From positions 186,001 to 250,000 of the forward strand of contig CAYTPV010000006.1 in the NCBI GenBank assembly GCA_964440115.1: a stretch of DNA of 64,000 nt, given 5' to 3'. Of the stretch, positions 1 to 8,021 are shown piece after piece; position 1 is the first letter of the stretch; each line of letters begins with the position of its first letter. The notes beneath the pieces are model-generated. The model saw only the letters and a program-made list of their open reading frames with translations, had not been told where the DNA came from and searched no databases. A program made the position numbers and the translations under genes. This DNA is from JAEWWD01 sp964440115 (GTDB taxonomy: Bacteria > Bacillota > Clostridia > Christensenellales > CAG-138).

Positions 1-40
1 TTACTATTTGCTGCTCAATCGGGCAAAGCCGGGTGCTCAT
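1..40 (-). CDS. Start of a gene downstream of argH (partial)
   Basis: An ATG at 38-40 on the minus strand overlaps the argH stop codon in an ATGA arrangement, and the frame stays open to the window edge for 13 codons (begins MSTRLCPIEQQIV). Stop/start overlap of this kind usually marks a translationally coupled operon gene. No strong Shine-Dalgarno sequence is visible, and the fragment is too short to assign a product. It could be a chance short reading frame. Confidence 0.3.
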   Translation of the reverse strand, partial: MSTRLCPIEQQIV

Positions 41-1437
41 TCGGAATGCTGCATGATCAGCCACATGGCGCTTTCCGCGATGTGCTTTTCCACAGCTTCG
101 GGGGCAGGTCCGCCGGGCAGACTGCGTCCTTCCACACACGCAATGAGCGAAATGCTATCAAACACGTCTTCCTCAAAAGCGGGGGATATTTCTCGCAGTT
201 CGGATATACTCAGATCCGAAAGCGCCTTGCCCTGAGACAGGCATGCAAATACCAGCTTGCCTATGATCTCGTGCGCCGTACGGAAGGGTACGCCTTTTTT
301 GACGAGGTAATCCGCAGCGTCGGTGGCGTTGGTAAAACCCCTGCCTGCGCCGGATAGCATTTTATCCGTATTGAAGCGAAGGGTAGAGAACATGCGTGTG
401 AATATGGAAAGGCAGCCGTTGACGGTATCCAATGCGTCGAACACCGCTTCCTTATCTTCCTGCATATCCTTGTTGTACGCAAGAGGCAGCCCCTTCATCA
501 TGGTCAGAAGTGTCGTAAGGTCGCCGTATACACGGCCCGTTTTGCCGCGAATGAGTTCCGCGACATCCGGATTCTTCTTTTGCGGCATAATGGATGAGCC
601 GGTAGAGTATGCGTCGTCCATTTCCACAAAGCGGAATTCATCCGTACTCCAGAGTATCAGTTCCTCGCAGAAGCGGGATAAATGCATCATGATAATGGAA
701 GCACAACCGGCGTATTCGATGCAAAAATCACGGTCGCTCACAGAATCAAGGCTGTTTCGCGTAATTGCGGAAAAGCCCAGCTGCGCGCGCACAAGCTCGC
801 GGTCGAGAGGATAAGTGCTTCCTGCTAAAGCACCTGCGCCCAGCGGCATATAATCCATGCGTTTTTTGCAATCCTGCAGTCGCTCGACATCGCGGCGGAA
901 CATTTCGAAATACGCCATCAGGTGATGCGCCAACGTGATAGGCTGCGCCTTTTGCAGATGCGTATAGCCCGGCATAACGGTGTGCGTATGGGCGCGCGCC
1001 GTTTCCAATAAGGCTGTCTGCAGGGTCAGCAGATTCTCAATCGTGGCACCCGTTCCGTGCACCATATAAAGGCGGCAGTCCAACGCAACCTGGTCGTTGC
1101 GGCTTCGCCCCGTATGCAGGCGCTTTCCGGGCTCACCGATCCGCTCCGTCAGCAGCAGTTCCATGTTCATATGAATATCTTCGGCGCCCTTTGAGAACGT
1201 CAGTTTCCCCGCTTCATAGTCGGCCAGCAGGCTTAGCAGCCCTTCGCAGATTTTATCCGCATCCGCCTGCGGGATAATCCCCTGTTTGCCCAGCATTCGC
1301 GCGTGAGCAAGTGAGCCGAGTATATCTTCGCGGGCCATGCGCTGATCGACAGATATGGAAGAATGAAAATCCTCCATTGCGGCGTCTGCCGATTTTTGAA
1401 AACGCCCGCCCCACAGCTTTTTATCTGCCTGTTCCAT
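37..1437 (-). CDS. argH: Argininosuccinate lyase
   Basis: Last step of arginine synthesis: splits argininosuccinate into arginine and fumarate in the cytoplasm. The 466-residue length is normal for the family. Seen in the protein: HTGRSRNDQV at 108-117, GYTHLQ with the conserved His at 160, and the fumarase/aspartase-superfamily signature GSSIMPQKKNP at 280-290 on the mobile catalytic loop. The ATG start follows AAGGAG at a 7-base spacing. It lies downstream of argG on the same strand, but a terminator hairpin separates them, so its transcription may depend on read-through or on a weak promoter between the two genes. Confidence 0.97.
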   Translation of the reverse strand: MEQADKKLWGGRFQKSADAAMEDFHSSISVDQRMAREDILGSLAHARMLGKQGIIPQADADKICEGLLSLLADYEAGKLTFSKGAEDIHMNMELLLTERIGEPGKRLHTGRSRNDQVALDCRLYMVHGTGATIENLLTLQTALLETARAHTHTVMPGYTHLQKAQPITLAHHLMAYFEMFRRDVERLQDCKKRMDYMPLGAGALAGSTYPLDRELVRAQLGFSAITRNSLDSVSDRDFCIEYAGCASIIMMHLSRFCEELILWSTDEFRFVEMDDAYSTGSSIMPQKKNPDVAELIRGKTGRVYGDLTTLLTMMKGLPLAYNKDMQEDKEAVFDALDTVNGCLSIFTRMFSTLRFNTDKMLSGAGRGFTNATDAADYLVKKGVPFRTAHEIIGKLVFACLSQGKALSDLSISELREISPAFEEDVFDSISLIACVEGRSLPGGPAPEAVEKHIAESAMWLIMQHSE

Positions 1438-1485
1438 TCCGGTACTCCTTGTTTATAGATAATACTGCGTTTCCAGTATAATAGA

Positions 1486-1519
1486 AAAATGCCCGGAAGG
1501 AAATGCTTCTCTTCCGGGC
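1486..1519 (-). terminator. Terminator after argG
   Basis: On the minus strand the arms GCCCGGAAG and CTTCCGGGC form a hairpin, followed by a run of five T (plus-strand A run at 1486-1490). It sits 14 bases beyond the argG stop and upstream of argH, so it may partly uncouple the two genes. Confidence 0.75.
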
Positions 1520-1532
1520 GGAAGCCTTATAG

Positions 1533-2738
1533 TTATTTCATGCTTTTTTCCAGCAGTGCCCTTACCTTGAGCGGCAGACCGAACAGATTGATGAAGCCTT
1601 CAGCATCCTTCTGGTTGTAAATCTGCTCTTTTTCGAACGTCGCCAGTTCCGGGTTGTAGAGGCTGTACGGGCTCTTCACGCCTGCATGATAAGTCTTGCC
1701 CTTATAGAGCTTCAGGCGGGATACGCCGGTGGTGCTTTCCTGCATAACGTCAACCATCGCGTCGAGTGCCCTGCGCAGCGGGGTGTACCATTTGCCGTCA
1801 TATACGAGTTCGGAATACCGGGTCGCGATCTGGTGCTTGAAGTGCATGGTATCGCGATCAAGCGTGAGGGATTCGAGCTGATACAACGCATCATACAGTA
1901 TCGTTCCGCCGGGATTTTCATATACGCCGCGGCATTTGATACCGACCAGACGGTTTTCTACCATATCGTCGATGCCGATGCCGTGCTTTGCCCCCAATTC
2001 GTTGCAGGCGGTTACGAGGGCAACAGGGTCAAGCTTCTTGCCATTGACGGATACGGGAACGCCTTTTTCAAAGCCGATTTCAATATAATCCGGCTCATCG
2101 GGCGCGCTTTCGGGCGCGGTGTTGATGAGGTAAAGGCTGTTCTTGGGTTCGTTCCAGGGATCTTCAAGATCAAGGCCCTCATGGGAAAGATGCCAGATGT
2201 TGCGATCCATGCTGTAGGATTCTTCAGCACGGAACTGCAGCGGAATATTCTTTTCCTGCGCATAGGCGATTTCTTCGCTGCGGCCTTTCAGATCCCATAA
2301 GCGCCAGGGGGCGATAATCTTCATTTCAGGCGCCAGCGCTTTGATAGTCAGCTCAAAGCGGACCTGATCGTTGCCCTTGCCGGTTGCGCCGTGCGCGCAG
2401 GAAGTGCAGCCTTCCTGCTTGGCGATTTCCACCAGACGCTTTGCGATGACGGGGCGGGCGGTAGAGGTGCCCAGCAAATACTTGTTTTCATATTTTGCGC
2501 CGGCTTTCAGCGTGGGATAAACGAAATCCCGTACGTATTCGTCCTTAACATCCTCAATGAAGATCTTGCTTGCGCCTGTTTTGATGGCCTTTTCCTTAAG
2601 CGGTTCAAGTTCTTCGCCCTGACCGACGTCAACGGCAACCGCGATTACTTCGCAGTCGTAATGCTCCTTAAGCCAGGGAATAATGACGGAAGTATCCAAG
2701 CCGCCGGAATATGCCAGGGCTATTTTTTCCTTTGCCAT
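1533..2738 (-). CDS. argG: Argininosuccinate synthase
   Basis: Condenses citrulline and aspartate with ATP to form argininosuccinate, the step before ArgH. At 401 residues it has the typical family length. The N-terminal PP-loop ATP pyrophosphatase motif AYSGGLDTS is at residues 9-17, and the family block GATGKGNDQVRFE follows around residue 117. The ATG follows a GGGAGG Shine-Dalgarno. Its promoter overlaps a near-consensus ArgR operator (2787-2800), which implies repression by arginine. It is divergent from the pspA-type operon. Confidence 0.97.
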   Translation of the reverse strand: MAKEKIALAYSGGLDTSVIIPWLKEHYDCEVIAVAVDVGQGEELEPLKEKAIKTGASKIFIEDVKDEYVRDFVYPTLKAGAKYENKYLLGTSTARPVIAKRLVEIAKQEGCTSCAHGATGKGNDQVRFELTIKALAPEMKIIAPWRLWDLKGRSEEIAYAQEKNIPLQFRAEESYSMDRNIWHLSHEGLDLEDPWNEPKNSLYLINTAPESAPDEPDYIEIGFEKGVPVSVNGKKLDPVALVTACNELGAKHGIGIDDMVENRLVGIKCRGVYENPGGTILYDALYQLESLTLDRDTMHFKHQIATRYSELVYDGKWYTPLRRALDAMVDVMQESTTGVSRLKLYKGKTYHAGVKSPYSLYNPELATFEKEQIYNQKDAEGFINLFGLPLKVRALLEKSMK

Positions 2739-2772
2739 TGCTTTTGCCTCCCAGATTTTCTATGATGCGAAA

Positions 2773-2801
2773 ATTATACATCGAAATGAATAAATATGCA
2801 A
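2773..2801 (-). promoter_or_regulatory. argG promoter with ArgR (ARG) box
   Basis: Minus-strand promoter: -35 TTGCAT (2796-2801), 17-base spacer, -10 TATAAT (2773-2778). The 14-base element at 2787-2800, TGAATAAATATGCA, differs from the symmetrical ARG-box consensus TGAATwwwwATTCA at one position and overlaps the -35 region. This is the expected geometry for repression by the arginine repressor. Confidence 0.7.
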
Positions 2802-2862
2802 TAGCGACTTAGAAGATTTTCAAAATTATCCATCAATAAAAAGTATATATGCAATCGAATAT

Positions 2863-2891
2863 TTGATTTTCCGTCTGCTATATCTTACAAT
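2863..2891 (+). promoter_or_regulatory. Promoter of the PspA operon
   Basis: TTGATT (2863-2868), 17-base spacer, TACAAT (2886-2891), about 28 bases before the first start codon. It looks like a vegetative sigma-A promoter. I do not see a clear ECF-type signature, although PspA operons in Firmicutes are often under sigma-W-type control. Confidence 0.5.
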
Positions 2892-2919
2892 ATAGGAAAA
2901 CATTGAGGAGGGTACATAC

Positions 2920-3597
2920 ATGTCAATATTAAAACGCTTCAGGGATATCATGGCTTCCAATATCAACGCCGCTCTCGATAAACTGGAGGATCCCTCCAAG
3001 ATGATCGACCAGCTGCTTCGCGATCTCAACGACGATCTCGGACAGGTCAAAGCCGAAACTGCCGGGATCATGGCGGAAGAAGCCCGCGCAAAGCGCGCTC
3101 TTGATGAGGCTGTAGCCGAAGTCAATAAGCTGCAGGCTTATGCCGAAAAGGCCGTACTTGCCGGCAATGATGCGGATGCGAGACTGTTCCTCAACAAGAA
3201 AACGCAGGCCGCTGAAAATGTTGCATCCATGCAGAAGATTTACGACAGTGCAAGCGGCAATGCTGCAAAAATGCGCCAGATGCATGATAAATTGGTTGAG
3301 CAAATCTCGGAGCTCAATTCCCGCCGTGACTCCATCAAGGCCAAGGTTGCCGTTGCCAATGCACAAAGCCGTATCAATAAGATGACGGAAAGTGTGAACG
3401 ACAGCGCAGCGTCCATCAGTGCTTTCGACCGCATGGAACAGAAAGCGGATCGCATGCTCGACGAAGCCAATGCAATGGCGGAACTCAATACCGATAAAAC
3501 CGGTGACGCATTGGATGACGCTATGAAGCGCTATGAAACCGCTGCCCCCGCCGTCGACGATGAACTTGCGGCGCTCAAGGCAAAGCTTGGCAAATAA
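2920..3597 (+). CDS. pspA: PspA/IM30 family membrane-stress protein
   Basis: 225 residues, largely long charged amphipathic helices with heptad-like Ala/Leu/Glu/Lys patterning. The typical N-terminus reads MSILKRFRDIMASNINAAL, followed by an 'EDPSKMIDQLLRD' block close to the PspA signature. PspA proteins form peripheral membrane scaffolds (ESCRT-III-like) that preserve membrane integrity. The start follows GAGGAGGG. It is first in a three-gene operon with a zinc-ribbon membrane protein and an SPFH protein, the same arrangement as pspA-ydjG-ydjI of Bacillus subtilis, which argues for a shared envelope-stress role. Confidence 0.92.
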   Translation: MSILKRFRDIMASNINAALDKLEDPSKMIDQLLRDLNDDLGQVKAETAGIMAEEARAKRALDEAVAEVNKLQAYAEKAVLAGNDADARLFLNKKTQAAENVASMQKIYDSASGNAAKMRQMHDKLVEQISELNSRRDSIKAKVAVANAQSRINKMTESVNDSAASISAFDRMEQKADRMLDEANAMAELNTDKTGDALDDAMKRYETAAPAVDDELAALKAKLGK

Positions 3598-3642
3598 CCT
3601 GACGTCAGATTTCAATCAAATTAATCGTTGAAAGGGACGGCC

Positions 3643-4716
3643 ATGGAACAGCAACACCAGGACGCACAGGTTTTTTACTGCGAGGGATGCGGCGGAATTA
3701 TGCAGTTTGATATTCCGCGGCAGACTTTCCGTTGCCCCAACTGCGGCAAGGAAGAAGCACTGCAGCCGGAAGATAATGTTGTCGAAGAGCATGATTATAT
3801 GGCATTTCTGCAGCGGCCCGGCGATGATGCATGGGAAGCTGAAACAGAAGTGCGTCGCTGCGAAAGCTGCGGCGCGGAAATTGTGGTGCCGCGCAATGCA
3901 ACAACGGCAGCCTGCGGTTACTGCGGCAGTTCGCAGGTGCTGCAGGTACGGCAGCAGGCCGGTATCCGCCCGGAGGCGATTATTCCTTTTCAGGTTGACC
4001 GGCCTAAAGTGGGCGAACTGTTCCGCAAATGGATCAAGTCGAAATGGTTTGCGCCCAACTCTCTGAAAAACCTGTATCAGCAGGATAAATTGCAGGCGAT
4101 TTATCTGCCGTACTGGACATTCGACGCGGATGCGACGGGGAGTTACACCGGCCAAGGCGGTAAGGTGTATTATGTGACGGTGGGAAGCGGCAAGGACAGG
4201 CATACCGAACGCCGCGTGCACTGGTATCCCGTCAGCGGCACAGTCAGCGCTTTCTTTGACGATGTGCTTGTGAGCGCCCGTGAAAAGGAAGATCCGCTTG
4301 AAGAAAACGCAAATGCGTTTTCCACTTCTGCATGTTTGCCGTTTGATATGGCGTATCTTTCGGGATTTCAGGCGGAAAAATATACAGTCGGCGTAGAGGA
4401 TGGGTATGTCAAAGCGCAGGCAGACATGCGCGGCAGGCTATACAACCTTGCGCGCGAACAGATTTTACAGCGGTACGATGAAGCACGCGTGAATTCTGTC
4501 AGCGACAGTTATTTCAACGTGAAATTCAAACATGTGCTGCTGCCCATGTGGATGAGCGGATACCAGTATATGGGCAAGCTCTACCGGTTCCTCGTTAACG
4601 GACAAACGGGGCGCGTTTCGGGCAATTACCCAAAGAGCAAGTGGAAGGTCGGGTTTGCGGTCACGCTGGGTATAATCGCAGCAGCATTGCTGATTTATTG
4701 GTTCATGCAGAGATAA
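3643..4716 (+). CDS. Zinc-ribbon membrane protein, YdjG-like
   Basis: 357 residues from the ATG at 3643, which is preceded by AAAGGGA; an in-frame TTG upstream has no spacing for a ribosome binding site. Four CxxC pairs in the first ~100 residues (CEGC, CPNC, CESC, CGYC) form two TFIIB-like zinc ribbons. A single hydrophobic segment (VGFAVTLGIIAAALLIYWF) ends the protein, so most of it should face the cytoplasm with a C-terminal anchor. Located between the PspA and SPFH genes, it matches B. subtilis YdjG, whose partners recruit PspA to the membrane. Biochemical function is not established. Confidence 0.8.
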   Translation: MEQQHQDAQVFYCEGCGGIMQFDIPRQTFRCPNCGKEEALQPEDNVVEEHDYMAFLQRPGDDAWEAETEVRRCESCGAEIVVPRNATTAACGYCGSSQVLQVRQQAGIRPEAIIPFQVDRPKVGELFRKWIKSKWFAPNSLKNLYQQDKLQAIYLPYWTFDADATGSYTGQGGKVYYVTVGSGKDRHTERRVHWYPVSGTVSAFFDDVLVSAREKEDPLEENANAFSTSACLPFDMAYLSGFQAEKYTVGVEDGYVKAQADMRGRLYNLAREQILQRYDEARVNSVSDSYFNVKFKHVLLPMWMSGYQYMGKLYRFLVNGQTGRVSGNYPKSKWKVGFAVTLGIIAAALLIYWFMQR

Positions 4717-4747
4717 AGCTTACTGCAGTACAGAAAGAGGATTTGGT

Positions 4748-5710
4748 ATGGGCGTTTTTGATCAATTTGCAAATGTTGTGGAATGGGAAGAGTTCCGCGA
4801 CGATGTGATATTCTGGAAATGGAGCAACAAAGAACTCAAGAAATCCAGCCGGCTTATCATTCGTCCGGGGCAGGATGCCGTATTCCTTTACAATGGCCGC
4901 ATAGAAGGCGTTTTCACCGATGAAGGCAACTATGAATTGGAAAGCCAGATCATTCCGTTTTTAAGCACGCTTAAGGGCTTCAAATTCGGTTTCAACAGCG
5001 GCCTTCGGGCGGAAGTGCTCTTTGTCAATACCAAGGAGTTCACCGTCAAATGGGGCACAAAAAGCAGCGTGCTTATTCCCACGCCCGGTATGCCGGGCGG
5101 TCTGCCCATACGGGCATTCGGTACATTCCAGATGAAGGTGAGCGATTATGTCGCGCTCATGGATAAAATTGCAGGTCTCAAGCGGGAATTCACCGTCGAC
5201 GATCTGCGCGAACGCGTAATGGCCGAAGTGGACCAGCTGCTCATGCGGTGGATCATGAAGGAAGGCAAGGATATGTTCAACCTGCAGGCCAATGCGCGGG
5301 AAATCGGGCAGGGCATCTGCGGGGATCTGGATATGGAACTTCGCAAATCCGGCCTTGCCATTACCAACTTCACCATATCAAGCGTCAATTACCCTGAAGA
5401 AGTGCAGGCCAAAATCAACCAGAACGCTTCTTACGCCATGGTGGGAGATTTGGATCGCTATCAGCGCATCGCGATGATGGATGCCATGCAAAAGGGCGGC
5501 GACAGCGCGGCGGGTTCGGCGATGGGCACGGCTGCCGGTATGGCGGCGGGGTTCCAGATGGCCAATCAAATGTTCGGCGGTGCGCAGCAGCAGGCTGCAC
5601 CCGCAGGACAGCCTCAAGCCGCGGCCGGCGCGACAAAGTTCTGTATAAACTGCGGAGCGAAATTACCTGCTGAAGCCAAATTCTGCGCATCCTGCGGGAA
5701 TAAACTCTGA
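4748..5710 (+). CDS. SPFH-domain protein with C-terminal zinc ribbon, YdjI-like
   Basis: 320 residues. The N-terminal two-thirds match the 'virion core protein/SPFH' family (MGVFDQFANVVEWEE start, then LIIRPGQDAVFLYNGRIEGVF). A Gly/Ala/Gln-rich linker around residues 255-295 leads to a C-terminal double-Cys zinc ribbon (FCINCGAKLP and FCASCGNKL). SPFH proteins oligomerise as membrane-associated scaffolds. The gene follows the YdjG-like gene by 31 bases with an AAAGAGG ribosome binding site. Its B. subtilis counterpart YdjI is needed for PspA membrane localisation, so the three products probably form one complex. Confidence 0.85.
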   Translation: MGVFDQFANVVEWEEFRDDVIFWKWSNKELKKSSRLIIRPGQDAVFLYNGRIEGVFTDEGNYELESQIIPFLSTLKGFKFGFNSGLRAEVLFVNTKEFTVKWGTKSSVLIPTPGMPGGLPIRAFGTFQMKVSDYVALMDKIAGLKREFTVDDLRERVMAEVDQLLMRWIMKEGKDMFNLQANAREIGQGICGDLDMELRKSGLAITNFTISSVNYPEEVQAKINQNASYAMVGDLDRYQRIAMMDAMQKGGDSAAGSAMGTAAGMAAGFQMANQMFGGAQQQAAPAGQPQAAAGATKFCINCGAKLPAEAKFCASCGNKL

Positions 5711-5746
5711 GCGTAAAGTATTAAACCACAAAGTATAGGGATTTGC

Positions 5747-5776
5747 TTGACAATAGCATAGGATATCCTATATAAT
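5747..5776 (+). promoter_or_regulatory. infC operon promoter
   Basis: Consensus sigma-A elements: TTGACA at 5747-5752 and TATAAT at 5771-5776 with an 18-base spacer. Transcription should begin near 5783, giving a leader of about 150 bases before infC. Confidence 0.85.
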
Positions 5777-5782
5777 CTTCAT

Positions 5783-5934
5783 GTTCAAGCAGAAGCGCCC
5801 GCTTCTCACCTGCCGGCAATTGTCAGGCATGGTCATGGAAATCAATTGATTTACGTGTAATAGTGGGTGCAAGTGCGCCCACTTTTTTCATGCGGCTGCG
5901 TGAACAAACAAATTATTAATGGAGGTGTTTCACT
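5783..5934 (+). ncRNA. L20-type autoregulatory leader with terminator
   Basis: The untranslated leader starts with a small hairpin (AGAAGCG / GCTTCT near 5791-5805, followed by CACC) and ends in a strong terminator: arms AGTGGGTGC and GCGCCCACT at 5862-5883 with a T6 run to 5888. This is the architecture of the Firmicute infC-rpmI-rplT leader, in which free ribosomal protein L20 binds the RNA and promotes termination. The family match is by eye from structure and gene context. Confidence 0.75.
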
Positions 5935-6444
5935 ATCAGCAGCCAGGATCTGATGATAAACGAGGAGATCCGCGACCGTGAGGTTCGCCTGATCGACGAA
6001 AATGGCGAACAGATGGGCGTCGTGACAAATCAAGTCGCGCAGGCCCTAGCGGAGGAAAGGGGATTTGATCTTGTCAAGATCGCGCCACAGGCAACCCCGC
6101 CTGTGTGCAAGCTCATGGATTATGGCAAGTATCGCTTTGACAATTCCAAACGCGAAAAGGATCAGCGCAAGAATCAGAAGACCGTCGATATCAAGGAAGT
6201 GCGTCTCTCGGCAACCATCGATCTGCATGACCTCGAGGTCAAAGCGAAGAACTGCATCAAATTTCTGCAGCAGGGCGACAAAGTCAAAGTATCCATTCGG
6301 TTCCGCGGCCGTCAGGCCACGCACGGGGATATTGGTCTGCAGGTAATGAGCGATTTTTTTGAACTTGTCAAAGATCTCGGCGTTATCGAGCGCCCCGCAA
6401 AGCAGGAAGGGCGAAACATGTACATGGTGCTTAATCCACGCTGA
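5935..6444 (+). CDS. infC: Translation initiation factor IF-3 (ATC start)
   Basis: IF-3 binds the 30S subunit, keeps 50S away and proofreads the start codon. The N-domain INEEIRDREVRLIDENGEQ and the C-terminal RNA-binding domain (IRFRGRQATHGDIG) are clear; 169 residues is a normal length. The start is chosen as ATC at 5935: a perfect GGAGGTG at 5921-5927 lies 7 bases upstream. The first ATG (5953) is 25 bases from that site, too far. The predicted N-terminus, (M)ISSQDLMINEEIRD, resembles other Firmicute IF-3 proteins. Rare AUU/AUC starts are the known basis of IF-3 autoregulation. Confidence 0.93.
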   Translation: MSSQDLMINEEIRDREVRLIDENGEQMGVVTNQVAQALAEERGFDLVKIAPQATPPVCKLMDYGKYRFDNSKREKDQRKNQKTVDIKEVRLSATIDLHDLEVKAKNCIKFLQQGDKVKVSIRFRGRQATHGDIGLQVMSDFFELVKDLGVIERPAKQEGRNMYMVLNPR

Positions 6445-6583
6445 GCGTAAACGACGAGCGATCGTCTGAACGTGAATGCAACATGCTCATGGCATCCGGC
6501 TAATGCCGGGGGCCGCGGTAAGTGTTGCCGCAGGATTGAGCAACGATATAAACGATAGAAAATCATTGAGGAGGAACGACCCC

Positions 6584-6781
6584 ATGCCAAAGATCAAGAC
6601 CCACCGGGGTGCGGCAAAGCGCTTCAGTCTGACGAAATCCGGCAAGATTAAGCGCGGTAAGGCCTACAAGAGCCATATTCTCACAAAGAAGTCCACCAAA
6701 CGCCTGCGCGGTCTTCGTCAGGTTGGCTATATCGCCGCCGTCGAAGAAAAGAAAATACGCAAGCTTATTCCGTATAAGTAA
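6584..6781 (+). CDS. rpmI: 50S ribosomal protein L35
   Basis: 65 residues beginning MPKIKTHRGAAKRF, the hallmark N-terminus of bL35, and rich in Lys/Arg. The ATG at 6584 follows GAGGAGG at the right spacing. The 139-base gap after infC contains GC-rich inverted sequence (about 6500-6535) that could be a further L20-binding site, but I cannot define it. Middle gene of the infC-rpmI-rplT operon. Confidence 0.97.
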   Translation: MPKIKTHRGAAKRFSLTKSGKIKRGKAYKSHILTKKSTKRLRGLRQVGYIAAVEEKKIRKLIPYK

Positions 6782-6796
6782 GGGAGGATATGCAAA

Positions 6797-7153
6797 ATGG
6801 CCAGGATTAAAAGGGCAGTCAATGCCGTTAAGAAACGCCGTAAGGTTTTAAAGCTCGCGAAAGGTTATTTCGGAGCAAAGAGCAAGCAGTATCGCAGTGC
6901 GTCGCAGCAGGTGATGAAATCCCTGTCCTACGCGTATGTCGGACGCAAGCTGAAGAAGCGCGAATACCGCAAGCTGTGGATCGCCCGTATCAACGCCGGT
7001 GCGCGTATGAACGGAACCACCTACAGCCGCATGGTCAACGGCCTCAAACTCGCCGGCGTCGAAGTAAACCGCAAAGTGCTTGCGGATCTTGCCGTAACGG
7101 ATATGAAGGCGTTCAAGGAACTCGTGGACGTCGCCATGGCCGCGCGTGCCTAA
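6797..7153 (+). CDS. rplT: 50S ribosomal protein L20
   Basis: 118 residues, typical for bL20: MARIKRAVNAVKKRRKVLK start and the conserved FGAKSKQYRSA block. It binds 23S rRNA early in 50S assembly. In Firmicutes it also represses its own operon by binding the leader, which fits the structured leader at 5783-5934. The AGGGAGG site and the 15-base gap to rpmI indicate co-translation. Confidence 0.97.
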   Translation: MARIKRAVNAVKKRRKVLKLAKGYFGAKSKQYRSASQQVMKSLSYAYVGRKLKKREYRKLWIARINAGARMNGTTYSRMVNGLKLAGVEVNRKVLADLAVTDMKAFKELVDVAMAARA

Positions 7154-7164
7154 GGCAAAATGAA

Positions 7165-7200
7165 CAGGGCGGCTCCAATAGGGGTCACCCTGCTTTTTTA
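7165..7200 (+). terminator. Terminator of the infC operon
   Basis: A long imperfect hairpin (CAGGG..GGCTCC pairing with GGGGTCACCCTG) at 7165-7192 is followed by a seven-T run. It ends just before the methyltransferase gene, whose ribosome binding site is 30 bases further on. Confidence 0.8.
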
Positions 7201-7236
7201 TATATATTTGTGGAATAGATCGCGGGAGAAGAGTAC

Positions 7237-8007
7237 ATGCGCATTGAAAGCCGCAGCAATGAAACAGTAAAGCGCGTACGCAGCCTGTCTTCACGTAAGG
7301 GGAGGCTGGAATACGGCGTGCACCTCATTGAGGGAAATAAGCTGCTTCAGGAAGCGGTTTCTGCGGGTATGACGCTGTGCGAAGCGTTTGTAGAGGAAGG
7401 GCATGAGCATCTCGCTGAAGGTCTGCCAGAGGATGTAACAAGGTATATTGTTACGCGTCCGGTTATGGAGGCTCTGTGCGATACGAGCACGCCGCAGCAT
7501 ATTTGTGCAACGGTTAAAACGCCCTCTATGGAACTGCCGCAATGCTACCCCTCTGGAATGCTTGTCGCGTTGGATACCGTGCAGGACCCTGGAAATCTTG
7601 GTACTATCCTGCGCACAGCGGACGCGATGGGAGCCGCCGGCGTATTGCTTTCGGAAGGCTGTGCCGACCCGTACTCACCCAAGTCTGTTCGGGCCGCGAT
7701 GGGTTCCACATACCACATCCCCCTTTGGCAGGGGAACTTGAAAGAAGCGCTGCAAACACTGCATCATGACGGGTATTTCTGCATATGCGGACATTTGCAG
7801 GGGCAGGAAGTGTTGCCGCACCCTACCGACAGATGCGTGATCGTCATCGGCAACGAAGGCAACGGCGTGGCAGGGGAGATCGCCGCGCTGTGTGTTTTGG
7901 TCCGCCTTCCCATGTACGGACGGGCGGAATCCCTCAATGCGTCAATGGCCGCAGGCCTTTTGATGTATGAGGTATCAAAAGCGATGCATGAACACAAAAT
8001 GTCGTAG
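7237..8007 (+). CDS. TrmH/SpoU-family RNA 2'-O-methyltransferase
   Basis: 256 residues with an N-terminal substrate-binding domain (starts MRIESRSNETVKRVRSL, common to RNA methyltransferases of this group) and a C-terminal SPOUT knot. Motif 1 is DTVQDPGNLGTILRTADAMG, motif 2 IVIGNEGNGVAGEI, and motif 3 LPMYGRAESLNASMAAGLLMYE is split here for length but forms the cofactor knot. It transfers a methyl group from S-adenosylmethionine to a ribose of rRNA or tRNA; the exact nucleotide cannot be read from sequence. B. subtilis ysgA, also near rplT, is the likely counterpart. It is followed after 14 bases by an EIIC gene. Confidence 0.88.
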   Translation: MRIESRSNETVKRVRSLSSRKGRLEYGVHLIEGNKLLQEAVSAGMTLCEAFVEEGHEHLAEGLPEDVTRYIVTRPVMEALCDTSTPQHICATVKTPSMELPQCYPSGMLVALDTVQDPGNLGTILRTADAMGAAGVLLSEGCADPYSPKSVRAAMGSTYHIPLWQGNLKEALQTLHHDGYFCICGHLQGQEVLPHPTDRCVIVIGNEGNGVAGEIAALCVLVRLPMYGRAESLNASMAAGLLMYEVSKAMHEHKMS

Positions 8008-8021
8008 GAGGTTAACACTCA

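Noticed and set aside
1686..2300. 204-codon plus-strand open frame opposite argG
   Set aside because: Shadow of argG: no ribosome binding site, odd amino-acid composition, and the opposite strand encodes a fully conserved enzyme.
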